Source of the DNA: Ruminococcus sp. JC304
GTDB lineage: Bacteria > Bacillota > Clostridia > Lachnospirales > Lachnospiraceae
Length of the DNA stretch: 64,000 nt
Direction of reading: 5' to 3'
Assembly: GCA_000285855.2 (NCBI GenBank)
Contig: HE978651.1
Location: 2,101,177-2,165,176, forward strand
The position numbers and the translations under genes are program-made. Of the stretch, positions 18,360 to 27,981 are shown one piece after another. The notes under the pieces were generated by a model. It did no database searches. It saw nothing but the letters and a program-made list of their open reading frames with translations, and had not been told where the DNA came from. Each line of letters begins with the position of its first letter. Position 1 is the stretch's first letter.

Positions 18360-19831
18360 TGAATTCCCTCCGTATCCTCATCCGCACTTATACCCGGAGC
18401 TTCATCCATAGGGATCAAATCCTCATTTGGATCCAGTGTATCCTCAGAATCAGAATCCCCCAGATCCTCGGAGTCTTCGTCACTACTCTCTTCTATAGGT
18501 TCCATATCCACAGAATCATCCGGCATTGCATAACTGCCTGCTCCAGTCATATCCATGTCGAGATTATCCTCGCCCTCACCAAGAGTCTGGGTAATATCTC
18601 CCTCTTCTGTAGTTTCCCCTTCCTTCAGTGCATCTGTAGGAAACGCAATACTGTCCTTCTTGGTCAGTCCGTCAACAATCTCATATTCTCCCAGATCATC
18701 ATCATGCTTTCCAAGAGTTATATATCTTTTTTCCAGCTTTTTCTTATCATTGGCAGCCCACACATAAGGCTCGTTGGTATCAGCATCCACAATATAATAA
18801 TCGCTGAGCCACAGGCCTTCCTTCTGCTCATCCTGTCCGATATCTCTTTCTATATATACATGCTGTCCCAACATCAATCCATCAGAAGAATCCAGCTCCA
18901 CATAAAACGGATAGGAGGTAGATGTTGTCTGTTCATCTGAGCTGCTGCTCATACCCATCATATACATGTCATCATTGCTCTCAGATGTTCCATTATTCAT
19001 ATCAATACTTCCCATGGTTCCTTTCCATGTCTTTGTGCTGTCCACCCGGGAACGGATGATCACAGCTTCTCCAGGAACAACAGAATCTCTGTTCTGCTCA
19101 TTTACCTTTCCTTTCACTCTGTAGGAACCGGTACTCAGAATCGTAATAAAAGCTGAACTGTCAGAATTACTGCTTCCTCCTGACATTACATCTGAAGAAT
19201 CACTGTCATCCACTGTATCCCCGTCATCACTGGTCATTTTGGATGTATCGATTTTCTGAATCACACCGTCAATTTCACTTCTCACCTCTGTATTGCCGGT
19301 AGCATTCTGGAGCTTTTCAATTTCTGCAGTCTTACTCTTCTGATTATATTCATTTTTTTTCAGATTCATTTTATTGGTTTCGATTTCAATTGTATAGGAA
19401 AGCTGATCCTCTGACTTTGCTTTCTTCTTCTCTGCTTCCAAAGTAGCAATCTGCTCTGTAAGACTCACTTGTTCATTTTTCAACCTGTCCAGATCCAATT
19501 TTGCCTGCTGCAGATCATCCTGAATGCTGCTGAGATCATATTCAAAAAGAAGCTGTCCGGCCTTAACCTCATCTCCGGTCTTTACCTGAACTTCCTTTAC
19601 CTTACGTCCACTCTCTATCTTAACACTCACCGTTTCCTGGGGCTCTACCACTCCGGCAAAACGATTCGTTGCCGCTGACTCCACTCCGGTAAGAACACTG
19701 ACCTTGGAAACATATACAATGGAATCATTATTTCCACTCTGACCGTTGCCGTAAAAATGATACCAGACACCCGTACCAATAGCACCGGCTGCGATAAGGA
19801 TTCCCAAAACGATAAGAATTCGTTTCTTCAT
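18356..19831 (-). CDS. HlyD family efflux adaptor with acidic C-terminal tail
   Basis: A 491-residue adaptor, first gene of the exporter operon. One membrane helix lies at about residues 5-25, and lipoyl half motifs flank a coiled coil of about 90 residues (KLDLDRLKNEQVSLTEQIAT onward). A Ser/Asp-rich insert carries SSDVMSGGSSNSDSS, and barrel domains follow. The last 70 residues are strongly acidic (Asp, Glu and Ser) and low in complexity. It resembles YknX-type proteins of Firmicutes. A -10-like TATAAT lies at 19874-19879 ahead of the AAGGAGG ribosome site. Having two adaptors in one operon is uncommon. Confidence 0.88.
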   Translation of the reverse strand: MKKRILIVLGILIAAGAIGTGVWYHFYGNGQSGNNDSIVYVSKVSVLTGVESAATNRFAGVVEPQETVSVKIESGRKVKEVQVKTGDEVKAGQLLFEYDLSSIQDDLQQAKLDLDRLKNEQVSLTEQIATLEAEKKKAKSEDQLSYTIEIETNKMNLKKNEYNQKSKTAEIEKLQNATGNTEVRSEIDGVIQKIDTSKMTSDDGDTVDDSDSSDVMSGGSSNSDSSAFITILSTGSYRVKGKVNEQNRDSVVPGEAVIIRSRVDSTKTWKGTMGSIDMNNGTSESNDDMYMMGMSSSSDEQTTSTSYPFYVELDSSDGLMLGQHVYIERDIGQDEQKEGLWLSDYYIVDADTNEPYVWAANDKKKLEKRYITLGKHDDDLGEYEIVDGLTKKDSIAFPTDALKEGETTEEGDITQTLGEGEDNLDMDMTGAGSYAMPDDSVDMEPIEESSDEDSEDLGDSDSEDTLDPNEDLIPMDEAPGISADEDTEGIQ

Positions 19832-20023
19832 AATTACCTCCTTGCTGCTGTTGTATGCCTACTTACTTTAGCTATTATACACTCTTTCTTTTCAGCAGCC
19901 GAAATCTTTACTTTCCTATAATAGCAGATTCCTCTCGAAAAGGAAAGCTTTGACGCTAAATGATGCAGATTCCACAATTTTTTCACCATTTTTTTATGAA
20001 ATTCGTTCATAATTTATGCATTT

Positions 20024-20052
20024 TTGACATTTTTTAAAAAATCTGGTAAAAT
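20024..20052 (+). promoter_or_regulatory. Sigma-A promoter of the lipoprotein gene
   Basis: TTGACA (20024-20029) and TAAAAT (20047-20052) with a 17-base spacer lie 33 bases before the ATG, in the divergent gap 19832-20085 between exporter and lipoprotein. Confidence 0.8.
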
Positions 20053-20085
20053 AGTGTGGAATTATTTTGAAAGGAAAGAATACGT

Positions 20086-21234
20086 ATGAAGATTATCAAA
20101 CGTCTCCTCCCGGTTCTCTTCTCATTACTGTTGGTACTGGCTCTGTCTATGCTCTGTGGCTGCTCCCGTACAGACAGCTCAGATGCAGAAGAAGTACTCA
20201 AAAGTGAACTGGATCAACTGAAAAATCTGGATTCTGATACTACCCAAAAATATATTTCCTATACTGAGATGTTTCCGGATGCAACAGAAAATACCAAACT
20301 GTCCGACGAAATACAGAATGTATTTTCTCTTTTCTTCCAGCAATTTGATTATAAAATTCTGGATGTCAGCGTCGACGAAGATAAAAAAAATGCCCAGGCT
20401 TCTCTTGAGCTTACCACCATTGATGCAAAATCTCTTGCAACAGATTTTGCAGCAGAACTGCTCAGAACCAAAATCACAGAAGCTGCCCAGGCAAAAGCAG
20501 GAAATATTAAAGATTCCTCCAAATCTCTGGAAGGTCATTATCTGATACTGAATCAGCTCCTCACAAATAATAAGTATGATTCAGCAGTAACAGATTCTAC
20601 CATTCAACTGACCAATAAAGGTGATGGTAAAAAAGAGAAATGGGAGATCAGGCGAAATTATTCCTTGGAAAATGATCTTGTCGGCGGTCTCATGGTCTAT
20701 CTGTCAGATCCCGATATTCTTTCTCCTGAAGATACTCTGACCGTATACTTCAATACACTGAAAAAAATGAATCTCGAAGAAATGAGCTCTTATCTTGGCG
20801 TTGTAGATATAATGAATACCTCTGATTCTGTAAAGAATTCTATCGCGGAAGCACTTGTAGAACAGGTACATAAGAATTTTAATTTCAAAATTAAGACAAG
20901 CAGCGTCAATGGCTATAATGCTACTGTCACTACGGAAATCACAACTTTTGACAGCAATGCCATTCTCAGCGATTATCAGCACAGTCTGGATGATTATCTT
21001 GCATCTCCGGATTCCGTCATTGACGGATCGCAGAAGCGATATGATAAATCTCTGGATCTGCTTTTGAAAAGCATTGAGAGCAACACTGCCTCTGCTACCT
21101 CCGATGTAGATTTCGTCCTGATCAATGATGGTACTTCATGGAAATTGCAGGACGAAGGACGCACTCTGGGAGATGCGATTTTTGGCACTCTGACCACCTC
21201 ACCCTTAGATGATTCTTCTGATTCAGAATCATAA
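20086..21234 (+). CDS. Lipoprotein of unknown function with two related halves
   Basis: A 382-residue secreted lipoprotein. The signal peptide (about residues 1-24) ends in the lipobox LCGC, after which Ser/Asp-rich residues begin. The N-terminal half and the half starting near residue 205 share a pattern of the form DTLTVYFNTLKKMNLEEMSSYL followed by alternating strands, so it probably holds two similar NTF2-like or cystatin-like domains. I do not recognise a named family with confidence. It is divergent from the two-adaptor ABC exporter and has its own strong promoter and terminator. A functional link to the exporter is possible but unproven. Confidence 0.8.
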   Translation: MKIIKRLLPVLFSLLLVLALSMLCGCSRTDSSDAEEVLKSELDQLKNLDSDTTQKYISYTEMFPDATENTKLSDEIQNVFSLFFQQFDYKILDVSVDEDKKNAQASLELTTIDAKSLATDFAAELLRTKITEAAQAKAGNIKDSSKSLEGHYLILNQLLTNNKYDSAVTDSTIQLTNKGDGKKEKWEIRRNYSLENDLVGGLMVYLSDPDILSPEDTLTVYFNTLKKMNLEEMSSYLGVVDIMNTSDSVKNSIAEALVEQVHKNFNFKIKTSSVNGYNATVTTEITTFDSNAILSDYQHSLDDYLASPDSVIDGSQKRYDKSLDLLLKSIESNTASATSDVDFVLINDGTSWKLQDEGRTLGDAIFGTLTTSPLDDSSDSES

Positions 21235-21251
21235 TCCCAAAAAACAATAAT

Positions 21252-21300
21252 AAAAATGGTTTCATAAACAAGCTCGTCCAAGTTTATGAAACCATTTTTT
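21252..21300. terminator. Bidirectional terminator between convergent genes
   Basis: Perfect long stem: 21252-21269 (ending TTTCATAAAC) pairs with 21282-21299 (beginning GTTTATGAAA). A-run and T-run flanks serve both the plus-strand lipoprotein and the minus-strand TSUP gene. Confidence 0.9.
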
Positions 21301-21319
21301 ATGATACAGAAATCTTTTC

Positions 21320-22078
21320 TCACATACCAGTAATAATCTTAATAAACAGAAGTGCCAGTACCACAAGAATAATCGGGCGCACAATTTTACTCCCATTTTT
21401 CATTACCATTCCAGACCCTACATAATGTCCTGCAATTGAAAAAGCAGAAGCTGCAAGTCCCAGAAAAATTACAATTTTACCACTAAATAAAAATACAGCA
21501 AGAGCCATTACATTGGAGGAAAGATTTGCAAGCTTCATAGTCCCCGAAGCTTTTGATACCGGAAGTTTTGCCACCCCTGTATAAAGAATCAGAAGAAATG
21601 TGCCGGTTCCAGGTCCATAAAATCCATCATAACACCCCACTGCCAAAGAACACGCAGCACACAGAAGCCATTGTTTTCTTCTGGAAATGTCAGTCTGAAT
21701 ATCTTCTTCCAGATTTTTCTTTTTCAAAACATAAAAAGCCACAATGGGAAGTATGGGAATCAACATCCATTTCAGAAGTTTGTCACTTGCTGTCAACGCC
21801 AGGTGTGCCCCTACAAAAGAGCCCAATAGCGCCATGGAAATGCAGGGCAATGCCAATCCCCAGTCTACAAATTTGTTTTTGCACAGACGAACTGTGGAAA
21901 TTGCTGTACCTGTTGCAGAAGACAGCTTATTAGTTGCTATGGCATTGTGCATGGGAACTCCCGCAAGCAAATATGCAGGCAGGGAGATCAAACCTCCGCC
22001 GCCTGCAATAGAATCTACAAATCCTGCCAAAAAAACCATGGGGCATACAATCAAAAAGCACGAAATTGTAAGTGTCAT
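21320..22078 (-). CDS. TSUP-family (TauE/SafE) membrane transporter
   Basis: A 252-residue protein with about eight membrane helices. The N-terminal signature GFVDSIAGGGGLISLPAYLL and the repeated mid-protein KASGTMKLANLSSN mark the TauE/SafE family, which moves sulfite, sulfonates or related anions. The second half repeats the fold (GCYDGFYGPGTGTFLLI). It starts only 2 bases after the aspS stop, so it is probably read with aspS. The substrate is unknown. Confidence 0.9.
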   Translation of the reverse strand: MTLTISCFLIVCPMVFLAGFVDSIAGGGGLISLPAYLLAGVPMHNAIATNKLSSATGTAISTVRLCKNKFVDWGLALPCISMALLGSFVGAHLALTASDKLLKWMLIPILPIVAFYVLKKKNLEEDIQTDISRRKQWLLCAACSLAVGCYDGFYGPGTGTFLLILYTGVAKLPVSKASGTMKLANLSSNVMALAVFLFSGKIVIFLGLAASAFSIAGHYVGSGMVMKNGSKIVRPIILVVLALLFIKIITGM

Positions 22079-22080
22079 TT

Positions 22081-23877
22081 TCAGTTTTCGTCTTCCTCCG
22101 GTCTTACCTCCAGATCCAGTTCTTTAAGCTGTGCTTCACTTACCACACTCGGTGACTGAGTCATCAGACAGGAAGCATCCTTTACCTTCGGGAATGCAAT
22201 TACATCACGGATACTGTCAACCTTTGCCATAAGCATAACCAGACGATCCAGTCCATAAGCCAGTCCTGCGTGAGGCGGAACTCCATATTTAAATGCATCC
22301 AGAAGGAATCCAAACTGCTCATAAGCTTCTTCTTTGGTGAATCCAAGTTCTTTAAACATTCTTTCCTGAATGTCATCCTGATGAATACGAACACTTCCAC
22401 CACCAATCTCATTACCATTAAGAACAATATCATAAGCTTTTGCGCGAACCTTACCCGGATCTGTATCCAGTAATGGAAGATCCTCTTCCATCAACATTGT
22501 AAATGGATGATGCATTGCTGTAAAACGGTTCTCTTCCTCACTCCACTCAAGAAGCGGGAACTCTGTTACCCATACAAAACGATACTCATTCTTATCCAGA
22601 AGATCCATCTGTTTCGCAAGCTCCAGACGAAGGGCACCCAGTACATCATAAACCAGCTTCTTTTTATCTGCGGCAAAGAGAAGAAGGTCTCCCGGTTTTC
22701 CGTCCATAGCAGCAACCAACGCATCCATCTCTCCCTCTGTCATGAATTTTGCAAAAGAAGATTTTCTTGTGCCATCTTCCGCAATGGCAATATATGCAAG
22801 GCCTTTGGCACCGTATCCTTTAGCAAATTCAACCAGCTTATCAATCTTTTTACGTGGCATAGCACCCTGTCCTTCTGCATTGATACCACGGACACTTCCG
22901 CCATTCTCCAGTGCAGAGGTAAATACGCTGAAACCACAATTTCTAACTACGTCACTTACATCATGAAGTTCCATGCCAAAACGCATATCCGGTTTATCAG
23001 ATCCAAATCTGTCCATAGCCTCTTGCCAGGTAATACGCTGAATCGGAAGTTTTACTTCAACATCCAGAACTTCTTTAAACAGATATGCCAGGAATCTCTC
23101 ATTTACATCAATAACATCATCCACATCTACAAAAGAAAGTTCCATATCGATTTGTGTAAATTCAGGCTGTCTGTCCGCACGGAGATCCTCATCACGGAAA
23201 CACCTTGCTATCTGAATGTATCTGTCATATCCAGAACACATCAGAAGCTGTTTGTAAAGCTGCGGAGACTGAGGCAGTCCATAGAAATGTCCCGGATGAA
23301 CTCTGGACGGTACCAGATAATCTCTGGCTCCCTCAGGAGTACTCTTTCCAAGCATAGGAGTTTCAATTTCCATGAATCCCTCTTTTGCAAAAAACTGTCT
23401 GGTAAGCATCATTACTTTGCTCTTCAGCATAATATTTTTCTGAATATCAGGTCTTCTCAAATCCAGATAACGATATTTCAGTCTGATCTCGTCTTTTGTC
23501 TTGCATTTCTCTTCAATTGGAAATGGCGGAACTTCTGCTTCTGACAATACACGAAGAGAGTTTACACGAAGCTCAATCTCACCTGTTGCCAGATTTTTAT
23601 TAACAGCACCGCCTCTTTCTTCTACAACACCGGTAACTGCAATTACAAATTCGCTGCGAAGTTTTCCTGCTTTTGCAAATCCATCTGCATCAATGCTGCC
23701 ATTCTCAAAAATCAACTGCATGATTCCTGAACGGTCTCTTAAATCCACAAAAATAATGCCGCCTTTATCACGGGCTTTCTGAACCCATCCCATAAGAACG
23801 ATTTCTTTGCCCTTCATTTCTTTTGTCACTTCTGCACATCGGCATGTTCTGTGCAGTCCCTGCATACTTTCTGCCAT
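22081..23877 (-). CDS. aspS: Aspartyl-tRNA synthetase
   Basis: Class II synthetase of 598 residues, the bacterial form with a GAD insertion. It has an N-terminal OB-fold anticodon-binding domain (about residues 15-115). Motif 2 is RCFRDEDLRADRQPEFTQID. The GAD domain lies at about 310-420, and motif 3 is GLAYGLDRLVMLMA near the C-terminus. It lies 52 bases downstream of hisS. No T-box leader precedes either gene. Confidence 0.97.
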   Translation of the reverse strand: MAESMQGLHRTCRCAEVTKEMKGKEIVLMGWVQKARDKGGIIFVDLRDRSGIMQLIFENGSIDADGFAKAGKLRSEFVIAVTGVVEERGGAVNKNLATGEIELRVNSLRVLSEAEVPPFPIEEKCKTKDEIRLKYRYLDLRRPDIQKNIMLKSKVMMLTRQFFAKEGFMEIETPMLGKSTPEGARDYLVPSRVHPGHFYGLPQSPQLYKQLLMCSGYDRYIQIARCFRDEDLRADRQPEFTQIDMELSFVDVDDVIDVNERFLAYLFKEVLDVEVKLPIQRITWQEAMDRFGSDKPDMRFGMELHDVSDVVRNCGFSVFTSALENGGSVRGINAEGQGAMPRKKIDKLVEFAKGYGAKGLAYIAIAEDGTRKSSFAKFMTEGEMDALVAAMDGKPGDLLLFAADKKKLVYDVLGALRLELAKQMDLLDKNEYRFVWVTEFPLLEWSEEENRFTAMHHPFTMLMEEDLPLLDTDPGKVRAKAYDIVLNGNEIGGGSVRIHQDDIQERMFKELGFTKEEAYEQFGFLLDAFKYGVPPHAGLAYGLDRLVMLMAKVDSIRDVIAFPKVKDASCLMTQSPSVVSEAQLKELDLEVRPEEDEN

Positions 23878-23929
23878 GGTTTTTCCTCTTTTCCTGATTT
23901 TATAATTTATAAATAATTGTTCAGTAGGC

Positions 23930-25186
23930 TTACATTTTATCTCTGAAAAATTCTACAAATTCTGTATATCCTTCAGCATTCATCTGATCCTTCTGGAATT
24001 TTTTGTTTTTCTTCATAATCGAAATATTAACCTGTGTTCCGGCATTTCTTTCTTCTCTGGCCTGTTCCAGAATCTTCAGAAGCTTATCTGCAGGCATATT
24101 TTTCTCGATAAGATATGCTTTCTTTCCATTTTTTGTAGGAATCTGGTAATCTCTCTCCAGAAGCAGCATAACGATTCTCTCAAATCCGATAGAAAATCCA
24201 CAGGCAGAAGTATTGTTGCCTGTAAATTTACCGATCATCTCATCATAACGTCCGCCGCCGCCAACGCTGCCGCCAAACTCATCCATGGAAATTTCAAAAA
24301 TCGGACCTGTATAATAAGACATTCCACGAACCAGTGTGGGATCAAATGCCATTTTAAAGTCTGCTGATTTTACAGATTCCACTGTAGTGATAATTGTTTC
24401 CAGATCCTCTGCAACCTTTGGATCCAGTACATCCTTTAATTTATCTTTGCAAAAACGCACGCCCTGAATATCTGAAGTAATTTCCTGGAACATGCCCAGA
24501 TAAGTATCAATACAATCCTTTGCAAACCCTTCTTTTTCCAGTTCCTCTGCCACACCTTCCAGACCGATCTTGTCCATTTTGTCCAGAATGATAAATACTG
24601 TATCAAAGCTCTCCTGTGGGAATCCGCTGTACTGTGCCATTGCTTTCAGGATCTTTCTGTCATTGATACGAATTGTAAAATTATGAAAATCCAGTTTTCC
24701 CAGCAGCGTAGTGGTTGCAAGTACCAGTTCAATTTCTGCCAGATAAGTAGGCTCTCCCAGAATATCAATATCACACTGCATAAACTGACGGAAACGTCCT
24801 CTCTGAGGTCTGTCCGCCCTCCATACATTTCCCATCTGAAGTGCCTTAAAAGGAGCAGGAAGCTCATTGGCATTATTGGAATAATATCTGGAAAGCGGAA
24901 CAGTTAAATCATAACGAAGACCTGAATCCACCAGATCCGCCTCTGATTCTGCCTTATCCAGCTTCAGCTTTTCTCCACGTTTTAATATCTTGAAAATAAG
25001 CTTTTCATTCTCGCCACCCTGTTTACTGCAAAGATTCTCAATATGCTCTACACATGGGGTCTCAATTGCAGAAAATCCAAATGTTCCATAAGTCTCACGA
25101 ATCATGTTCATCACATAATTCCTGATTTCCATCTCTCTTGGTAAAATATCCTTCATACCGGTTACCGGTTTCTTCTTTAATGCCAT
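23930..25186 (-). CDS. hisS: Histidyl-tRNA synthetase
   Basis: Class II synthetase of 418 residues charging tRNA-His. Motif 1 sits near residues 45-60. Motif 2 is NVWRADRPQRGRFRQFMQCD, the His-A box is LVRGMSYYTGPIFEI, and the GGGGRYDEMIGKFTG and GFSIGFERIVMLL segments follow. The anticodon domain is shorter than usual, which accounts for the modest length. It lies between the HD-GYP gene and aspS on the minus strand. Confidence 0.95.
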   Translation of the reverse strand: MALKKKPVTGMKDILPREMEIRNYVMNMIRETYGTFGFSAIETPCVEHIENLCSKQGGENEKLIFKILKRGEKLKLDKAESEADLVDSGLRYDLTVPLSRYYSNNANELPAPFKALQMGNVWRADRPQRGRFRQFMQCDIDILGEPTYLAEIELVLATTTLLGKLDFHNFTIRINDRKILKAMAQYSGFPQESFDTVFIILDKMDKIGLEGVAEELEKEGFAKDCIDTYLGMFQEITSDIQGVRFCKDKLKDVLDPKVAEDLETIITTVESVKSADFKMAFDPTLVRGMSYYTGPIFEISMDEFGGSVGGGGRYDEMIGKFTGNNTSACGFSIGFERIVMLLLERDYQIPTKNGKKAYLIEKNMPADKLLKILEQAREERNAGTQVNISIMKKNKKFQKDQMNAEGYTEFVEFFRDKM

Positions 25187-25206
25187 TTTTTCCTCCTCTT
25201 ATCCTG

Positions 25207-25776
25207 TCAGGCTTTCTCTTTATGAACAACTCTCTGGAATGCCAGAAAAACCTGCATATCAAAATTTTTCACTTCATCAATCATCAGTTCCATCACTGTC
25301 CCCATATCAAACCCTTTTCTGTAAGGCCTGTCAGAGGTCAAAGCTGCATATACATCGCAGACTCTGAGGATTCGGGCTCCTATAGGAATTTCCTTCCCAG
25401 CTTTATTGGAAGGGTAACCGCTGCCATCATAATTCTCATGATGATACAGGATACTTTGCAAAACAAAGTCCGAATACCCCTGTCCCTTTAGTTCCTCATA
25501 TCCCAGTGTGGAATGCATCCGTACATATTTCAGTTCCTCAATAACCAGCGGATCGCTTTCCTGTCCATTAATATACCCTGTAAGTTTCAGTTTGCCAATA
25601 TCATGAAGCATTCCGGCAATGGCAAGCTGATAACACTGGTCATGGGGCAATCCTAATTCTTCTGCAACTGCATAAGCCAGATTGCTAACTACTACTCCGT
25701 GATGCAGTTCTGCAGAAAGATCAAATTCAAGAATACGCTTTTCTGATCCAGATGTCGTCTTCAGTGCTGCATTCAA
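25207..25776 (-). CDS. HD-GYP-type phosphohydrolase
   Basis: A 189-residue single-domain protein. The metal-binding motif is MLHDIGKLKLT and the later family motif is HHENYDGSGYPSNKAGKEIP, followed by RILRVCDVYAALTSDRPYRKG. These are the hallmarks of HD-GYP enzymes, which hydrolyse cyclic-di-GMP. No receiver or membrane domain is attached, so it would act as a free cytoplasmic enzyme. The family includes members that do not act on cyclic-di-GMP, so the substrate is inference. Confidence 0.88.
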   Translation of the reverse strand: MNAALKTTSGSEKRILEFDLSAELHHGVVVSNLAYAVAEELGLPHDQCYQLAIAGMLHDIGKLKLTGYINGQESDPLVIEELKYVRMHSTLGYEELKGQGYSDFVLQSILYHHENYDGSGYPSNKAGKEIPIGARILRVCDVYAALTSDRPYRKGFDMGTVMELMIDEVKNFDMQVFLAFQRVVHKEKA

Positions 25777-25794
25777 AACCTTACCTCCAAATAC

Positions 25795-27306
25795 TTAAAG
25801 CCATTTATCAACTGCTGTCCGTTTTCTCTGGATCATCTCATCAATACGGGAAATATAATTGGAAACATCCTTTACATTTTCCACTCGTTCAATTCTTTTT
25901 CCATGATCAAAAACCAACTTTGAGGACCCTCCTGCTCCAAGAGCAATGATCGGCTGTTTTTCCTCCATAATCAGTATATTGTAAATTCCGGCTTTGTCAA
26001 CCTTTGCATAGCCAACATTTTCGAAATTTCCCTTCATATTTTTCTGTCTGTACAGATAATATGGTCCCATTCCCATCTCGTATGCAGTTTTCATGGTCAG
26101 ATCCATGATCTCCTGATTATTCTCAAAGGACATTTCCTGATATTTTTCTTTGAAAATATTCAGACGGGCAGCACGTTTTACAGCCAGCGAATGAACCGTC
26201 ATACTATCCGGTGCAAGCTCCTGTATCTGCTCAAGTGTACGCTCAACCATAGAAATATCTTCCCCTGGAAGTCCCACGATCAGATCCATATTGATATTAT
26301 CATATCCCAGTTCCCTTGCCAGATAAAAAGCCTCCCTGGTCTGTTCTACTGTATGGCGTCTGCCTATGAGGTCCAGGGTTTCCTGATTCATTGTCTGGGG
26401 ATTTACAGAAATCCTGGTTACCGGATACTCCCGGATTGCCTGAAGCTTCTCCCTGGTAATACTGTCCGGTCTTCCGGCCTCAATTGTAAATTCAGCAAGA
26501 CCTTCATATCCAAACGCCTCTCCTAACGTATCCAGAAGCTTACGCAGCTGATGGGGCAGAAGCGTTGTTGGAGTTCCCCCACCGATATAGATTGTGTCCA
26601 ATTTTCTACCCTGCATTAAAAATGCTGTTTCCCTGATTTCTTTACAGAGTGCCTCTACATATTCGTCCGTTCTCTTTTCCCACACTTTCAAAGGATAGGA
26701 ACTGAAAGAGCAATACAGACAAATACTTGGACAGAAAGGGATTCCTATATAGAGACTATAACCATTCTCATAATCAATATCCTTTAAAATCTCCCTCTCT
26801 CTGTTTGCAATTGTAACAGCAAGGGCAGTTTTTTCCGGACTGACTAAATATTTCTCCCGCATTTCCCGGGCAGCCTCGGTGTTCTTCATCCCGGACTCAA
26901 TCATTCCCATTGCCAGCTTTGCTGGACGGATTCCTGTGAGATTTCCCCAGGGAAGAGTACGCCCGGTCAGTTTAACTAGAAGCTGATACAACGCATATTT
27001 CAACGCATCCTTATTCTCTTTTCGCAAAGCATGAGGATCTTTTACAGTCAGTTTATCTTCTCCTATCACATCTGCCGAAGCAACACCTTTTCTTTCTGTA
27101 AAACCTGCTGTTACATTCTCCCTGCGATCATAGCTTATTTTATATGTTTCATTCTCTCGTTCCACACGGAAGCGGAGGTCATACTCTCCTGCTTCCGCTT
27201 CATCATATAGAGTATGTATCTCCGCTTCGGGATAAAATGCTTTTATCAGTTCATAAACATCATGCTCAAATTCTCTGTCCAGAAATAAAATATCTATTTT
27301 ATACAA
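25795..27306 (-). CDS. hemZ: HemZ-type coproporphyrinogen dehydrogenase-like radical SAM protein
   Basis: A radical SAM enzyme of about 503 residues. The cluster motif is CPSICLYC (CX3CX2C), followed by YIGGGTPTTL and the HemN-type segments RISVNPQTMNQETLDLIGR and NMDLIVGLPGE. HemZ proteins are HemN relatives of Firmicutes with an N-terminal extra domain; the true substrate of this branch is debated. The frame is open to 27351, but those codons overlap the MBL gene. The TTG at 27304-27306, 8 bases inside the MBL stop and preceded by AGAGG, fits the start of related proteins better. Confidence 0.85.
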   Translation of the reverse strand: MYKIDILFLDREFEHDVYELIKAFYPEAEIHTLYDEAEAGEYDLRFRVERENETYKISYDRRENVTAGFTERKGVASADVIGEDKLTVKDPHALRKENKDALKYALYQLLVKLTGRTLPWGNLTGIRPAKLAMGMIESGMKNTEAAREMREKYLVSPEKTALAVTIANREREILKDIDYENGYSLYIGIPFCPSICLYCSFSSYPLKVWEKRTDEYVEALCKEIRETAFLMQGRKLDTIYIGGGTPTTLLPHQLRKLLDTLGEAFGYEGLAEFTIEAGRPDSITREKLQAIREYPVTRISVNPQTMNQETLDLIGRRHTVEQTREAFYLARELGYDNINMDLIVGLPGEDISMVERTLEQIQELAPDSMTVHSLAVKRAARLNIFKEKYQEMSFENNQEIMDLTMKTAYEMGMGPYYLYRQKNMKGNFENVGYAKVDKAGIYNILIMEEKQPIIALGAGGSSKLVFDHGKRIERVENVKDVSNYISRIDEMIQRKRTAVDKWL

Positions 27307-27928
27307 ATGGATTATACCTCTTTTCATAACCAATAGTAGTAGATACATCATGTCCGGGATAAACCTCAGTCTCTTCCGGAAGTGAATCCAGAAGCTTATG
27401 CAGACTTCTCACAATATCCGAAGCACTGCCTCCCGGAAAATCAGTTCTCCCAACAGAGCCACAGAATAAGGTATCTCCGCTAAATAAGACACCTTCATCC
27501 TTCAGATAATAGCAGCAGCTTCCTTTAGTATGTCCGGGAGTATGAATTATCTGTATCGAAAAACCAGCTGTCCGGAATACATCCAGGTCATCCAAAAAAA
27601 CATCCGGCACTATCGAACAACTTTTTTCGTAATGACAAGTCATATTCATAACGGGTTCTCTCAGCATCTCTTCTTCCTGACGACAGGCATAGACCGGAAT
27701 ATGGTATTTTTCTTTTACTGCTTCCACAGCTGTAATATGGTCAAAATGTCCATGAGTCAGAAGAATTGCCACAGGCTTCCCGTCCATCTGCATAACCTTC
27801 TGTTCAATCTTTTCCGGACAGTCTGCCGGATCAATAATGATCATCTCACCGGTTACTTTATTTTTCAGGAAATAACAGTTTGTATAAACCGGTCCCAGAA
27901 TACACTTCTGTAATTCTAAATTATTCAT
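27299..27928 (-). CDS. Metallo-beta-lactamase fold hydrolase (glyoxalase II-like)
   Basis: A 209-residue MBL-fold enzyme with all zinc motifs: THGHFDH, the later GHTKGSC, the FSGDTLF Asp ligand and the YPGHD His. The family includes hydroxyacylglutathione hydrolase-like thioesterases of Firmicutes (YqgX/YcbL type). Its 3' end overlaps the start of hemZ. The physiological thioester is unknown, and glutathione is probably not the thiol in this group. Confidence 0.9.
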   Translation of the reverse strand: MNNLELQKCILGPVYTNCYFLKNKVTGEMIIIDPADCPEKIEQKVMQMDGKPVAILLTHGHFDHITAVEAVKEKYHIPVYACRQEEEMLREPVMNMTCHYEKSCSIVPDVFLDDLDVFRTAGFSIQIIHTPGHTKGSCCYYLKDEGVLFSGDTLFCGSVGRTDFPGGSASDIVRSLHKLLDSLPEETEVYPGHDVSTTIGYEKRYNPFV

Positions 27929-27981
27929 ATACTTCCTTTCTCAGATAACACGATCAGTCTCACTACTCGTTCATAACCAAA

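Noticed and set aside
22507-23544. 345-codon plus-strand open frame antisense to aspS
   Set aside because: It lies wholly inside the coding region of aspS, has a composition of a reverse-complement shadow (many Ser, Phe, Ile and Cys) and no ribosome site.
23878-25206. T-box riboswitch ahead of hisS or aspS
   Set aside because: The gaps upstream are 20 and 52 bases, too short for a T-box; both genes lie inside a longer transcription unit.
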